Below, one piece after another: positions 25,231 to 36,879 of a stretch of DNA of 64,000 nt. Under the pieces are notes generated by a model, which made no database searches, had not been told where the DNA came from, and saw nothing but the letters and a program-made list of their open reading frames with translations. Position numbers and translations under genes: made by a program. The stretch's first letter is position 1, and every line of letters begins with the position of its first letter. This DNA is from Pantoea eucrina (GTDB lineage Bacteria; Pseudomonadota; Gammaproteobacteria; Enterobacterales; Enterobacteriaceae): positions 1 through 64,000 of the forward strand of contig NZ_MIPP01000005.1 in the NCBI RefSeq assembly GCF_002095385.1, written 5' to 3'.

Positions 25231-25972
25231 ACCTCTTTTCCATGTAACGAACCAGCAGCGACAGCAGGAAGGTGAATACCCAGTACACCAGCGAAATCAC
25301 CAGATAGGGCTCCCAGTAAGTCGCATAGGCGCCTGAAACCGTACGGGCAGCATACGCCAGATCGGCGAGGCCGATCGCTGACGCCAGCGATGAATCCTTA
25401 ACAATAGCGATCGCGTTGTTGCCGAGCGGCGGCAGCATGCGGCGAAACGCCTGCGGCAGGATCACTCTGCGCATAGTGCGACCATATGGCATGCCGAGCG
25501 ATCGCGACGCTTCCATCTGGCCGCGATCGATCGACTGGATCCCGGCGCGAAAAATCTCTGATACGTAAGCGCCTGCATTAAGAGTGATGGCCACAACGCA
25601 GGAAAGAAAAGCGCCATAGTTGGCGCGCAGCTCGCGGGCAAACTCTGCCGGCATAATGCCGTTCGCCACCAGCACGCCGTCGCGCGGATTGATAAATAGC
25701 GGGATCAGCGCAAAGTGCACGACCATAATCTGCACGAACAGCGGCGTGCCGCGAAAAGCGCTGATATAGATGCGCACCGGCCACTGAATGCCGTAATGCA
25801 GTATATATTTCCACGGGCCGTGCGGCGCCGACGCCAGGCGGCCTAAGCCTAGCGTCAGGCCCCACAGGGTGCCCGTGATCACACAGATAAGCGTGCATTT
25901 GAGGGTCATCATCGCGCCGTCGATAAACAGCGGCATATATTCCCCGATGATTTCCCAGCGGAAGCCAGTCAT
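25208..25972 (-). CDS. Polar amino acid ABC transporter permease
   Basis: 254-residue inner-membrane protein of the HisMQ/GlnP family with about five helices. The coupling segment (EAASRSLG-like, here [33 protein letters not shown]) contacts the ATPase. A single permease gene suggests a homodimeric channel, as in GlnP. It lies 45 bp after the binding-protein gene. Confidence 0.94.
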   Translation of the reverse strand: MTGFRWEIIGEYMPLFIDGAMMTLKCTLICVITGTLWGLTLGLGRLASAPHGPWKYILHYGIQWPVRIYISAFRGTPLFVQIMVVHFALIPLFINPRDGVLVANGIMPAEFARELRANYGAFLSCVVAITLNAGAYVSEIFRAGIQSIDRGQMEASRSLGMPYGRTMRRVILPQAFRRMLPPLGNNAIAIVKDSSLASAIGLADLAYAARTVSGAYATYWEPYLVISLVYWVFTFLLSLLVRYMEKRFGKSDPR

Positions 25973-26017
25973 AAAAACGTCCTTATTGTGCCGCGCGAGC
26001 GCGCGGCGACGGGAAAA

Positions 26018-26779
26018 TTACTGCGCGGGAAGAGCAGGAACGTTGCTGTCGAACCAGGTCGCGTAAATTTTCGCATAGGTGCCGTCGGCAATGATTTTTT
26101 GCAGGCCGGCGTTGATCTTGCTGCGTAATTCATCGTTGCCTTTTGCTACCGCGATGCCGAAATACTGGCGCTCAAACTTGTTATCAGAAACCAGTTTGAA
26201 CTGCTTTTCCGGATGCGTTTTTATGTAGTATTTCACCACGCCAACATCCCCCACGGCCGCGCCAATACCATCTTCATACAGCTCCTGCAGCATCAGCGGC
26301 GTATTATCAAAACGTTTAATCGCCGTGCTGTTTTTGCCCAGCACATCGGAGACCACGATATCGCCGGTACTGGAGTTCACCACGCCTACGTTCAGGTTCT
26401 TCAGCGACGCCAGTGACGATACGCTGGCGGTTTCCGGTACCACAATAGCCTGTTCAGCCGGGAAGTAGGGCGCGGAGAAATCCACCATCTGTTTGCGCTT
26501 ATCGGTGATGGTAATGCCGGAGATAATGATGTCGCGATCGCCCGAATTGAGTGTGGCAAAGATGCCTTCCCACGGGGTATTGACCAGCTTAATATCAAAA
26601 TTTTCCGCTTTGGCGACGGCCTTGATAATGTCGATATCAAACCCTTCCAGCTGCTTCTGCGCGTTTTCAAATTCGAACGGACGGTAAGTGCCGCCAGAGC
26701 CGACAACATAGGTAACGGCCTGCGCCGCCGTGGCTGACAGTGCCAGCACTAAGCCCAGCAGGGCTGAACGGGTAAACAT
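26018..26779 (-). CDS. Polar amino acid ABC transporter substrate-binding protein
   Basis: 253-residue periplasmic binding protein, SBP family 3. The signal peptide MFTRSALLGLVLALSATAAQA is cleaved before VTYVVGS. Family features include RPFEFENAQKQLEGFDIDIIKAVAK, NTPWEGIFATLNSGDRDIIISGITIT and RKQMVDFSAPYF. It resembles GlnH/ArtJ-type proteins, but the specificity is unknown. It is first in its operon, and the promoter must lie in 26780-26969. Confidence 0.94.
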   Translation of the reverse strand: MFTRSALLGLVLALSATAAQAVTYVVGSGGTYRPFEFENAQKQLEGFDIDIIKAVAKAENFDIKLVNTPWEGIFATLNSGDRDIIISGITITDKRKQMVDFSAPYFPAEQAIVVPETASVSSLASLKNLNVGVVNSSTGDIVVSDVLGKNSTAIKRFDNTPLMLQELYEDGIGAAVGDVGVVKYYIKTHPEKQFKLVSDNKFERQYFGIAVAKGNDELRSKINAGLQKIIADGTYAKIYATWFDSNVPALPAQ

Positions 26780-26969
26780 AGTGATTCTCCTGGAGAAGGG
26801 ACAAGGTGCGTAATTTATGCAAATTTAATGCATAAAAATACACATTGCTGCATGCTCTGGCAAGCGGAATAGTCAGCGCTGAGGACAATATTCATCAAAG
26901 CGTGAAGGGGGGCATCCGCCCGTTGTGGCACAGTGCGGAACGCAGGAGAGCAGCGCGTCCGGCCGCAGG

Positions 26970-28196
26970 TCACGCTTTGCGCAATGGCGCACAGATAATG
27001 CGCATGGCAATCGCGCTGGCGAGAGGAAACAGCGCCAGCAGTAGCCACGGCAGCCGTGCCGCCTCTGAGGGTTCGCGCGCCTGTTCCAGCACGCCTCCCA
27101 GCAGGACGTTACCCAGCAATACCGCCACGCCACCGGCAGTGGCCAGGGCGCCATAGTGCGCGCCTAGCGATGACGGCTCCGCAAACCACGGCACCAGGTC
27201 TTTTGCCGCCGGCACCAGCAGCATCTGTCCCAGCGTCAGCAGCGTGACAAAAGCTGCTGCGGGCAGCAGGCGTAGCCAGCCTGCGGCGGGAGTAGCATCA
27301 GCACACAGCGCTACGCTGAGAAATGCCACGGTAATCAGCGCAAAGCCCCACGGCACAACCCGCGCCGCGCCGGTGTGGCGGGCGAGACGCGCCAGCGGCA
27401 GCTGCAGCGTAATGATCAGCAGCGAGGCCAGCATAAACAGCGGCGCCAGATCGCTCTCCTGACCGCCGGCGCGCTGGATCTCCACCGGCAAGGCCAGATA
27501 GAGCTGGTTATAGCTCAGCAGCCAACTGCTGTAAGCGATAATAAATGCTACAAAGCGCGGCTGGTGAAAGGTGCGCCACCACGGCACGATCTGCAGCGAA
27601 GCGCGGCGTACTGGCGCGGCGGGCAGGGTGAAAAAGAGCACAATCATCGCCAGTACAAATACCGCCGCGCCGGCATAGGCGATCTGGCGAAAACCGTAGC
27701 CGGTCAGCAGCGCGCCCGCGGCCGGACCGATAACGGCACCCAGTTCACCGCAGACGGCAAACAGGGCGAACCACTCTGCCCGGCTGCGTTTACCTTCAGC
27801 TTCACTCTGCGTACCCGCTTTCGCCAGCAGCGCTTCAATAGAGGGCGAAAACAGCGCGCCGCCAATACCGGTCAGACAGGCACCCATGATAACCGGCGTT
27901 AAAGATTCACCGCCTGCCAGCAGCAGATAGCCGCTGATACGCACTATGCAGCCTGCCAGCACCACACGCCGGGCACCAAAGCGATCGGAGAGCGCGCCGC
28001 CGAGCAGAAACATACCCTGCTGACAGAAGGTGCGCAGTCCCAGTATCAGCCCGACAAGCGTGCCTGAGAGCGCCAGATCGTCGCGCAAAAAAATGGCCAG
28101 GAAAGGCACCACGGCGTAAAAGCCAAGGTTGAAAATAAACTGGCAGCCCGGCAGCAGAGGCAGCCAGAGCCGCGTGGCGGGCCGGGGCACAGACAT
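26970..28196 (-). CDS. MFS transporter in the iron ABC operon
   Basis: 408 residues with 12 predicted helices and the MFS loop motif GGALSDRFGARR between helices 2 and 3, as in DHA1 drug/metabolite exporters such as MdtH. It starts 11 bp after the Fe-siderophore ATPase gene, making it the last gene of that Fur-linked operon. A role in siderophore export or intracellular siderophore handling is a reasonable inference; nothing in the sequence fixes the substrate. Confidence 0.9.
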   Translation of the reverse strand: MSVPRPATRLWLPLLPGCQFIFNLGFYAVVPFLAIFLRDDLALSGTLVGLILGLRTFCQQGMFLLGGALSDRFGARRVVLAGCIVRISGYLLLAGGESLTPVIMGACLTGIGGALFSPSIEALLAKAGTQSEAEGKRSRAEWFALFAVCGELGAVIGPAAGALLTGYGFRQIAYAGAAVFVLAMIVLFFTLPAAPVRRASLQIVPWWRTFHQPRFVAFIIAYSSWLLSYNQLYLALPVEIQRAGGQESDLAPLFMLASLLIITLQLPLARLARHTGAARVVPWGFALITVAFLSVALCADATPAAGWLRLLPAAAFVTLLTLGQMLLVPAAKDLVPWFAEPSSLGAHYGALATAGGVAVLLGNVLLGGVLEQAREPSEAARLPWLLLALFPLASAIAMRIICAPLRKA

Positions 28197-28207
28197 GAAG
28201 GTTTCCG

Positions 28208-28969
28208 TCAGGCGATATAGTGAATGTGTTTACCGCTGTGGTAAGGGGAGTTTTCAATTTTTGCCCGCACGCGGAAAACATCCCACAGCAGATCCTCATT
28301 CAGAATCGCCTGCGGCGTGCCGGTGGCAACAATCTCTCCCTGCTGCATCACAATCAGCGTATCGCAAAACATCGAGGCGTGATTGAGATCGTGTATTGCG
28401 ACGATGCTGGTCACCGGCAGTTCGCTGATCAGTTTCATTAACTGCATCTGGTGATGAATATCGAGGTGGTTGGTCGGCTCGTCCAGCAGAATTTCGCTCG
28501 GCATCTGCGCCAGCGCCCGCGCAATATGCACCCGCTGCCGCTCACCCCCGGAGAGGCTCTGCCAGCCCTGTTCACTTTTCTCTACCATATCCACGCGCTG
28601 CAGCGCCGCCAGCACCGCGGCGTCATCCTGCGCACTCCAGCTGGAGAAAGGGGAGTGATGCGGAATACGTCCCAGTTTCACCACGTCGCGCACGCGCATA
28701 TTGGCCTCCGTCATCCCGTGCTGCTCAACAAAGGCCACCCGGCGCGCCAGCGCTTTTTTGGCGATAAAGCGGATATCGTTGCCATCCAGCGTGACCTGTC
28801 CTGCATGCGGACGCCGCAGGCCCGCCAGCACGCGCAGCAGCGACGATTTACCGGAGCCGTTTGGCCCCAGCAGGCCCACGGTCTCTCCGCGCGCTACGTT
28901 CAGCGAGACATCATTAACAATGACTTTCCTGCCCACTTTCCACGTAATGTTTTCAGCGCAAATACTCAT
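28208..28969 (-). CDS. Fe-siderophore ABC transporter ATP-binding protein (FecE/FepC type)
   Basis: 253-residue ATPase. Walker A GPNGSGKSS (about 35-43), signature LSGGERQRVHIARAL and Walker B EILLDEPTNHLD match the FecE/FhuC/BtuD class, which drives iron-chelate or cobalamin uptake. It overlaps the permease gene by 4 bp. The Fur-like palindrome upstream of the operon favours iron. Confidence 0.94.
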   Translation of the reverse strand: MSICAENITWKVGRKVIVNDVSLNVARGETVGLLGPNGSGKSSLLRVLAGLRRPHAGQVTLDGNDIRFIAKKALARRVAFVEQHGMTEANMRVRDVVKLGRIPHHSPFSSWSAQDDAAVLAALQRVDMVEKSEQGWQSLSGGERQRVHIARALAQMPSEILLDEPTNHLDIHHQMQLMKLISELPVTSIVAIHDLNHASMFCDTLIVMQQGEIVATGTPQAILNEDLLWDVFRVRAKIENSPYHSGKHIHYIA

Positions 28970-30006
28970 GGTTTATTTCCTGAGCGGTAAATGATGATGG
29001 CGAAGAAAGGAACGCCGACCAGCGCAGTAACCACGCCTACCGGCAGGCTTTGCGGCGCAATCAGCAGGCGCGAGGCGATATCCGCCAGCACCATCAGAAT
29101 CGCTCCCGCCAGCGCGCACGCGAGCAGCAGGGTGCGATGCAGCGGGCCGAAGAAAAAGCGCATCACGTGCGGCACAACCAGGCCGACAAAGCCGATCGAG
29201 CCGGCCATGCTGACAATGGTGGCGGTGATCAGTGCGGTAGTGGTAAACAGGATCAGGCGCACCCGCGGTACGGCGATACCCAGCGACGCGGCGGCATCAT
29301 CACCAAAGGTAAACGCATCCAGCGCGCGCGCGTACCAGAGACAGATCGCCAGCCCCAGCAGCACCACAATCAGCACCAGCTGAAATTCCGGCCAGCGCAC
29401 GCCGCTAAAACTGCCCAGTAACCAGAACATCACGTCACGCGCCTGCTGGGCGCTGGCTGACGTGCTGATGGTGTAGGCGGTCACGGCATTAAACAGCTGA
29501 GAGGCCGCGACGCCGGCGAGGATGGTGCGTTCATTGCCGCTGCGCGCGCCCTTAGTGAGAAAAGCGACAAACGCAAACGCGGCAAAGGCGCCGGCAAACG
29601 CCCCCGCCGAGAGCGAAACAGCGCCGGTGCCGAGACCCAGAATAACAATGGCCACCGCGCCGGTAGAGGCGCCCGCCGATACGCCCAGCACGTAAGGCTC
29701 CGCCAGCGCGTTTTTCAGCAGGCTCTGCAGCACCGCGCCGCAGATGGCGAGACCCGCGCCGCAGCAGGCGGCAACCAGCGCCCGGCTAAGCCGGAAGTCC
29801 CAGATCACGCTCTCATAAATTCGATTGAGCGGCTCTGCCGTCAGGCCCAGACGGTTGCTGAACGCGTAAAACACGCTTCTGAGCGGCACCGGGAGTTCGC
29901 CCACGCTGATCCCCAGCGCAATGACCAGGGTCAGAAGCAGCAGCGCCGCTGCTGTGGTCACGCTGAGCATCAGCGTCTGCCGCACGGCGGTAACAGCGGA
30001 GGGCAT
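28966..30006 (-). CDS. Fe-siderophore ABC transporter permease (FecCD family)
   Basis: 346-residue polytopic protein of the FecCD family with about ten helices. Landmarks are WDFRLSRALVAACCGAGLAICGAVLQ near the N-terminus, LAEPYVLGVSAGAS, and GSIGFVGLVVPHVMRF near residue 260. One permease gene implies a homodimer, as in BtuC or FhuB-like systems. The start overlaps the binding-protein stop by 1 bp. Confidence 0.94.
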   Translation of the reverse strand: MPSAVTAVRQTLMLSVTTAAALLLLTLVIALGISVGELPVPLRSVFYAFSNRLGLTAEPLNRIYESVIWDFRLSRALVAACCGAGLAICGAVLQSLLKNALAEPYVLGVSAGASTGAVAIVILGLGTGAVSLSAGAFAGAFAAFAFVAFLTKGARSGNERTILAGVAASQLFNAVTAYTISTSASAQQARDVMFWLLGSFSGVRWPEFQLVLIVVLLGLAICLWYARALDAFTFGDDAAASLGIAVPRVRLILFTTTALITATIVSMAGSIGFVGLVVPHVMRFFFGPLHRTLLLACALAGAILMVLADIASRLLIAPQSLPVGVVTALVGVPFFAIIIYRSGNKP

Positions 30007-31003
30007 TAATTCAGCCCCAGCTTACGCAGCTGCTCTGCCACCTGCTCCGCGCCGTAGATGGTGCGGATAGTCGGGTTCATCGCCTGGCCATCCATGACCA
30101 CGATATGCCCTTTTTTCACCGCATCCAGCTGGCTTACCGCCGGGTCGCTCTTAAGGAATTTAATCTTCTCTTCGGCGCTGTCCAGCGTCCAGCGGTTACG
30201 ATCGAGGCTGGAGACAACAATCACATCCGGGTTGGCAGCAATAATGCTCTCCCAGCCCACGGTAGGCCACTCGGTCTCGGTAGTAATGGCGTTATGCCCG
30301 CCCAGCACGCTGGCAATGAAACCGGAAGCGCTGTTTTTGCCGCCCACATAGGCGTCTGCCGCAGGGGAGGAGCTGGAGAACCAGAAGACAAAAGAGAGGT
30401 TACGCTTGTTTTTACTGAAGGTTTCACGCAGTGCGGCTTCACGCTGTCTGAAATCCGCAATCAGCGCCTGACCGCGATCTTCCACATTGAAGATACGTGA
30501 GAAATCGTCAATCTCTTGATACAGATAAGTCATGTCCCACAATTTCTGACGACTGCCGTACATATCACCCGCGCCTTTTTTGGTGGCGCACATGCCGGGC
30601 GACATATAGCTGTTCAGCCCCAGCGTGGCAAAATCTTCACGCTTTGCGACCTTGCTTTCCGGACCGAGCAGCAGCGGCGCCTGCGCCGGTACAAAGTCCG
30701 GGTTTTGCGCCAGAATCGATTCCAGCGTCGGGATCTCCACGGTCAGCGTTTTGATTCCGGCGTTCTGCTTCGCCAGCTGCGGCAGCACTTTTGTCGGCCA
30801 GAAAGCGCTGGCAACAATCTTATCCTGCAGCCCGAGCAGCAGCAGGATCTCCGTGGTGTTCTGTCCCAGCGCAACCACGCGCTCCGGCGCTTGGTAAACG
30901 TCTCTTTATAGCCACAGTTTTCGATGGTCAGCGGGTAGGGGGCAGCAGCGACTTGACTGGCGGCAGTAAACAGTAAAGCAAATGCACAAATGACGTTTTT
31001 CAT
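30006..31003 (-). pseudogene. Fe-siderophore ABC substrate-binding protein, frameshifted as sequenced
   Basis: Two frames together encode one 332-residue FepB/BtuF-type binding protein. The first (from 31003) gives signal peptide MKNVICAFALLFTAASQVAAA and PYPLTIENCGYKETFTK. The rest (ERVVALGQNTTEILLLLGLQDK onward) is in another frame down to 30006. They join near 30889-30892, where AAGGCGCCG would be expected but AAGCGCCG is present: one G missing. Either the gene is broken or the base was lost in sequencing; the rest is intact and the operon partners look functional. The GTG at 30878 is only the first start in the second frame and would make a protein without a signal peptide. Confidence 0.85.
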
Positions 31004-31060
31004 CTAACCCTTTCTTGTTTAAAAGCGCTAATCCGTAAAGTTTATGCCCGCGATAATAAT

Positions 31061-31079
31061 GATAATGAATTACATTATC
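31061..31079. promoter_or_regulatory. Fur box upstream of the siderophore ABC operon
   Basis: GATAATGAATTACATTATC is an inverted repeat (GATAATG-N5-CATTATC) matching the Fur consensus at 15 of 19 positions, preceded by further GATAAT hexamers from 31052. It lies 58 bp before the binding-protein start and implies iron repression of the operon. Confidence 0.8.
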
Positions 31080-31130
31080 AACGGTTGGCTATCGCCGGTG
31101 ACTGCCTGACGGTAATGGCATAAGCCGCCA

Positions 31131-31159
31131 TAAAAAAATCCACGCCAGAGCGTGGATTT
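31131..31159 (-). terminator. Terminator of the pth-ychF unit
   Basis: Stem AAATCCACGC (31136-31145) with GCGTGGATTT (31150-31159), loop CAGA. The A-run to its left becomes the T-run on the minus strand. Confidence 0.85.
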
Positions 31160-31217
31160 GAAAGCAGTTGCTTAGCTTCGCGAGATTAACGGTGATCCCG
31201 CGAACCAGCCGGGGTCA

Positions 31218-32309
31218 TCAGACGTTGAACAGGAAGTTCATCACATCGCCATCTTTAACGATATACTCTTTGCCTTCGGAACGCATTTTGCCCGCTTCTT
31301 TGGCACCCTGCTCACCTTTATAGGTGATGAAGTCATCAAAGGCGATGGTCTGCGCGCGAATAAAACCTTTTTCAAAATCGGTGTGAATTTTACCGGCGGC
31401 CTGTGGGGCAGTGGCGCCTACCGGGATGGTCCAGGCGCGCACTTCTTTAACGCCAGCGGTGAAGTAAGTCTGCAGGTTCAGCAGCGCGTAACCGGCGCGG
31501 ATCACGCGGTTCAGACCTGGCTCTTCCAGACCCAGCTCAGCCATAAACTCATCGCGCTCTTCATCATCCAGCTCAGCGATGTCAGATTCAACGGCAGCAC
31601 ACACCGGCACCACTACCGAGCCTTCTGCTTCAGCAATAGCGCGTACCTGGTCAAGGTACGGGTTGTTCTCAAAGCCATCTTCATTGACGTTGGCGATGTA
31701 CATGGTGGGCTTCAGCGTCAGGAAGCTCAGGTAGCGAATAGCGGCTTTTTCATCAGCGTCCAGCTTCAGGGCGCGCAGCATACCGGCGTTTTCCAGGTGT
31801 GGCAGGCACTTCTCCAGCGCAGCCAGCTCCGCTTTCGCGTCTTTATCACCGCCTTTGGCTTTTTTCTGGCAGCGCTGGATGGCGCGCTCACAGGTATCAA
31901 GGTCAGAAAGCGCCAGCTCAGTATTGATGATATCAATATCCTCCGCCGGGTTAACTTTGCCTGAGACGTGAATAATGTTCTCATTCTCAAAGCAGCGCAC
32001 TACGTGACCAATCGCTTCAGTTTCACGGATGTTGGTCAGAAACTGGTTGCCGAGGCCTTCGCCTTTCGATGCGCCTTTTACCAGTCCGGCAATATCCACG
32101 AACTCCATGGTGGTAGGCACCACGCGCTGGGGTTTAACAATCTCGCTCAGCTGATCGAGGCGCAGATCGGGCATCGGTACTACGCCAGTGTTTGGCTCGA
32201 TGGTGCAGAACGGAAAGTTCGCTGCTTCGATACCCGCTTTGGTCAGCGCGTTAAACAGGGTAGATTTACCAACGTTTGGCAGGCCCACGATACCGCATTT
32301 AAATCCCAT
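31218..32309 (-). CDS. ychF: Redox-regulated ATPase YchF (Obg/OLA1 family)
   Basis: 363 residues, the same as E. coli. P-loop GLPNVGKST (8-16) begins an Obg-type nucleotide-binding domain, followed by [14 protein letters not shown]. The C-terminal TGS-like domain ends [17 protein letters not shown]. YchF binds ATP rather than GTP and associates with ribosomes; in E. coli it limits oxidative-stress responses. It lies downstream of pth on the same strand, as in E. coli. Confidence 0.97.
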   Translation of the reverse strand: MGFKCGIVGLPNVGKSTLFNALTKAGIEAANFPFCTIEPNTGVVPMPDLRLDQLSEIVKPQRVVPTTMEFVDIAGLVKGASKGEGLGNQFLTNIRETEAIGHVVRCFENENIIHVSGKVNPAEDIDIINTELALSDLDTCERAIQRCQKKAKGGDKDAKAELAALEKCLPHLENAGMLRALKLDADEKAAIRYLSFLTLKPTMYIANVNEDGFENNPYLDQVRAIAEAEGSVVVPVCAAVESDIAELDDEERDEFMAELGLEEPGLNRVIRAGYALLNLQTYFTAGVKEVRAWTIPVGATAPQAAGKIHTDFEKGFIRAQTIAFDDFITYKGEQGAKEAGKMRSEGKEYIVKDGDVMNFLFNV

Positions 32310-32418
32310 GATCTGATTACCTTTCTCACTGAGGGTGGCACACCGCCGGGCGGTACGCCTGATTCAAAAAATTTCGCGCATTATACACAGAATTGCCCGG
32401 CGCGGCGCGGGAATTGCC

Positions 32419-33006
32419 TTAGCCCGCTTTGAAAGCGTGCAGACGATTCATCGCTTTAATCTTATCCTCTTTCAGCCACAGCTCCGTGCAGCGCACCGCT
32501 TCATCAACCGCGTCATCAATCAGCTTCTGCTCGCTGGCCGGCGGTTTCCCCAGCACAAATCCGGTCACCTTGTTGCGATCGCCAGGATGACCGATGCCTA
32601 CGCGTAAACGGTGAAAATTATTGTTGTTACCCAGCTTGCTGATAATGTCTTTCAGGCCGTTATGCCCGCCGTGCCCGCCGCCCTGTTTAAATTTGGCAAC
32701 GCCCGGCGGCAGATCCATCTCATCATGCGCCACCAGAATCTCTTCAGGCGTAATGCGGTAAAACGTGGCCATTGCCGCCACCGCTTTACCACTGAGATTC
32801 ATATAGGTGGTCGGCACCAGCAGCCGCACATCATTCCCGGCCAGAGCCAGGCGCGCCGTATAGCCAAAGAATTTAGGCTCCTCTTTTAGCGCCTGATTAT
32901 GGCGGCTGGCCAGCAGATCCAGATACCACGCGCCGGCGTTATGACGCGTCGCCGCATATTCGGCACCGGGATTTGCCAGTCCCACAATCAGTTTAATGCT
33001 GCTCAC
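32419..33006 (-). CDS. pth: Peptidyl-tRNA hydrolase Pth
   Basis: Cleaves peptidyl-tRNA released from stalled ribosomes and recycles tRNA; essential in E. coli. Using the GTG start at 33006 (GTG AGC AGC ATT AAA, reading [14 protein letters not shown]) the product has 195 residues, against 194 in E. coli. Catalytic residues are visible: Asn12 in GLANPG, His22 in ATRHNAGAW and Asp in [10 protein letters not shown] longer 216-codon version starting further upstream would add residues not found in the family. Confidence 0.96.
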   Translation of the reverse strand: MSSIKLIVGLANPGAEYAATRHNAGAWYLDLLASRHNQALKEEPKFFGYTARLALAGNDVRLLVPTTYMNLSGKAVAAMATFYRITPEEILVAHDEMDLPPGVAKFKQGGGHGGHNGLKDIISKLGNNNNFHRLRVGIGHPGDRNKVTGFVLGKPPASEQKLIDDAVDEAVRCTELWLKEDKIKAMNRLHAFKAG

Positions 33007-33268
33007 AATAGTTATCCTGTTCTCCTGCAGAAAGGTGGCTAGTTTACTGTCTGCTGAGAGGGATGACAAAGATTGTCAGGCAAAAGTAGTGTCAGGGTGT
33101 GATTAGTCAATTTCTATATAAAACAAGATGCTGCAGGTAAATTTTTGTCATTTGCACATTGTGTTGTGTGATCCTGGGCGCAAAATGTCCCGCTATCATT
33201 GCCTAAACTTATGACAGGTTAACGTTATGTGCGGTTTTTTACTTTGCTCATAAGGATGGAGGTGATTC

Positions 33269-33544
33269 ATGAAACGTCATCAATGCCGCGTTATAGGCAA
33301 TAGCCTGATGTGTCTGGGACTGCTGACCATGGTTGCAGGCGTCGCCTCATCCGTAGTCAATCAGCTGCCGTCAGTGAATATGCCGCCTCTGCTGGCCAGC
33401 GGAGCCATGTTTGGCATATTTATCGGGGCACTGTTGTGGCTGGCGGGCGCCCGCGTCAGTGGTCGCGAGAAGATTGAAGATCGTTACTACTGGCATCGTC
33501 ACCATGGCGACGTCCGCTGTCGTCGTAACCATACGCCACATTAA
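33269..33544 (+). CDS. ychH: Stress-related inner-membrane protein YchH
   Basis: 91 residues (E. coli 92) with two hydrophobic helices: SLMCLGLLTMVAGVASSVVNQLP and LLASGAMFGIFIGALLWLAGARV. The basic tail DRYYWHRHH...RCRRN matches the E. coli pattern. E. coli YchH is linked to stress survival and biofilm; its mechanism is unknown. It is divergent from pth as in E. coli, and its 3' end overlaps the convergent cyclase gene by 4 bp. Confidence 0.9.
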   Translation: MKRHQCRVIGNSLMCLGLLTMVAGVASSVVNQLPSVNMPPLLASGAMFGIFIGALLWLAGARVSGREKIEDRYYWHRHHGDVRCRRNHTPH

Positions 33545-34713
33545 ATCGCCATTTCAGTAATTGGCTGTGGCCGGGCAACGTAGCATTCTGTCCGGTTGCG
33601 GCCGTGGGCTTTCGCGCGATAGAGCGCTTCATCAGCCAGCGCCAGCAGCGCCGGAAACTGACTGACGGTCGGATCGGCCGGCGCATAGCCAATGCTGACG
33701 GTATAACCGATGCCGGCCGGCTGCGACCGCTGCGTTGCCACGCGAATAGCTTCGCACACGCGCTGCACCTGTGCACTGTCGCCTGTCACCAGCGCGGCAA
33801 ACTCCTCGCCGCCGAGCCGGGCGAAATAGCTTTCTGCCGGCATTTGCGCCTCAGCTATCTGACAAAAGTCGATTAACACCCGGTCACCCTGCAGGTGGCC
33901 GTAGCGGTCGTTAATACTCTTAAAATGGTCAAGATCGAACAGCACCGCGCTAAACCCGGCGGCAGAGGAGACTCTGGCCCGCCGCAGCAGCACATTATCC
34001 GCCTGCTCAAACAGCGCGCGCCGGTTCCATGTGCCGGTCAGCGGATCGCGCAGTGACGCCAGCCTGTGCGCCACCTGCGACCGTTCATTCACCATCGCCA
34101 GCAGGGTAAAGGTCAGGCCAATCACAAACAGAATCGACTCAAGGATCACGTAAATCGAGAAACCCGAGCCGCCAATGGCGCCCGGCAGGCGGCTGGCCAC
34201 GGCGTCATCGAGAAAAATCCGCGCAAGATGAAAGCCGAGATGGATCCACAGCAGCGTCTGCGCAGGCCAGAACGTCACTTTCAGCATGCTGCGCGCGCGC
34301 CACAGCAGAGTGATAAACGCTGCGGTGTAGAGTATGCAGAGCAGGCAGAGCACCAGCACCCGCAGTGGCTGACTGTGATAGAAAGCGGGCAGCAGGCAAA
34401 GCAGCGCCCAGAGCAGCGCGCCACCGGGCCACAGCAGGCCAGCGGGTCGTTTACAGAAAGTACGAAATGCGCACAGCAGCGTACCGTAAGCCAGCATAAC
34501 TATGACATTGCCCAGCGCAACCGGAAGAAACTGCAGGCCGGCACTGCGCAGGCTGCTGAGAAACACCGCGCACAGCGTCAGTATCAGGGTCAGCGTGGTA
34601 AAGCCCAGCACGCGATCGTACTGAGCGCCGACCCAGGCAAATATCATAATGATGCTCAGAAACCCCAGCACATAAAGCTCGCAAACAAACAGCGTATAAA
34701 TATCGAGCGTCAT
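33541..34713 (-). CDS. Membrane-bound diguanylate cyclase
   Basis: 390 residues. About seven hydrophobic helices (residues 1-210) precede a GGDEF domain with DPLTGTWNRRALFEQ, FDLDHFKSINDRYGHLQGD and the active-site GGEEF at 301-305. It should make cyclic di-GMP from two GTP at the inner membrane and so affect motility and matrix production. No RxxD inhibitory site is seen before GGEEF, so product inhibition may be weak. It sits between ychH and prs, where E. coli has dauA, so it is lineage-specific here. Confidence 0.93.
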   Translation of the reverse strand: MTLDIYTLFVCELYVLGFLSIIMIFAWVGAQYDRVLGFTTLTLILTLCAVFLSSLRSAGLQFLPVALGNVIVMLAYGTLLCAFRTFCKRPAGLLWPGGALLWALLCLLPAFYHSQPLRVLVLCLLCILYTAAFITLLWRARSMLKVTFWPAQTLLWIHLGFHLARIFLDDAVASRLPGAIGGSGFSIYVILESILFVIGLTFTLLAMVNERSQVAHRLASLRDPLTGTWNRRALFEQADNVLLRRARVSSAAGFSAVLFDLDHFKSINDRYGHLQGDRVLIDFCQIAEAQMPAESYFARLGGEEFAALVTGDSAQVQRVCEAIRVATQRSQPAGIGYTVSIGYAPADPTVSQFPALLALADEALYRAKAHGRNRTECYVARPQPITEMAI

Positions 34714-34901
34714 GGCAGTGGGCGTTCCCGGAAAAAAGTGGAGCTGAAAATAGCACTATTTCCGGGGCTGCTGAAGTGCCGGACAGCGCGAAAGTGAAAA
34801 AGAGCAGAAGGCAGGGGAAATAGTGCACAGACTGAAAATTTATCGGGCGAAGCGCGCGGGAAAAAGCAGCTTCAGCAAGGCAGGAGGAAGCGGATAAGCA
34901 T

Positions 34902-34926
34902 AAAAAACCGGGCGCGAGGCCCGGTT
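34902..34926 (-). terminator. Terminator of prs
   Basis: Stem AACCGGGC (34906-34913) with GCCCGGTT (34919-34926), and a T-run on the minus strand from the A-run at 34902-34907. Confidence 0.88.
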
Positions 34927-34938
34927 AAGCGTGAACAA

Positions 34939-36875
<1,937 letters not shown>

Positions 36876-36879
<4 letters not shown>

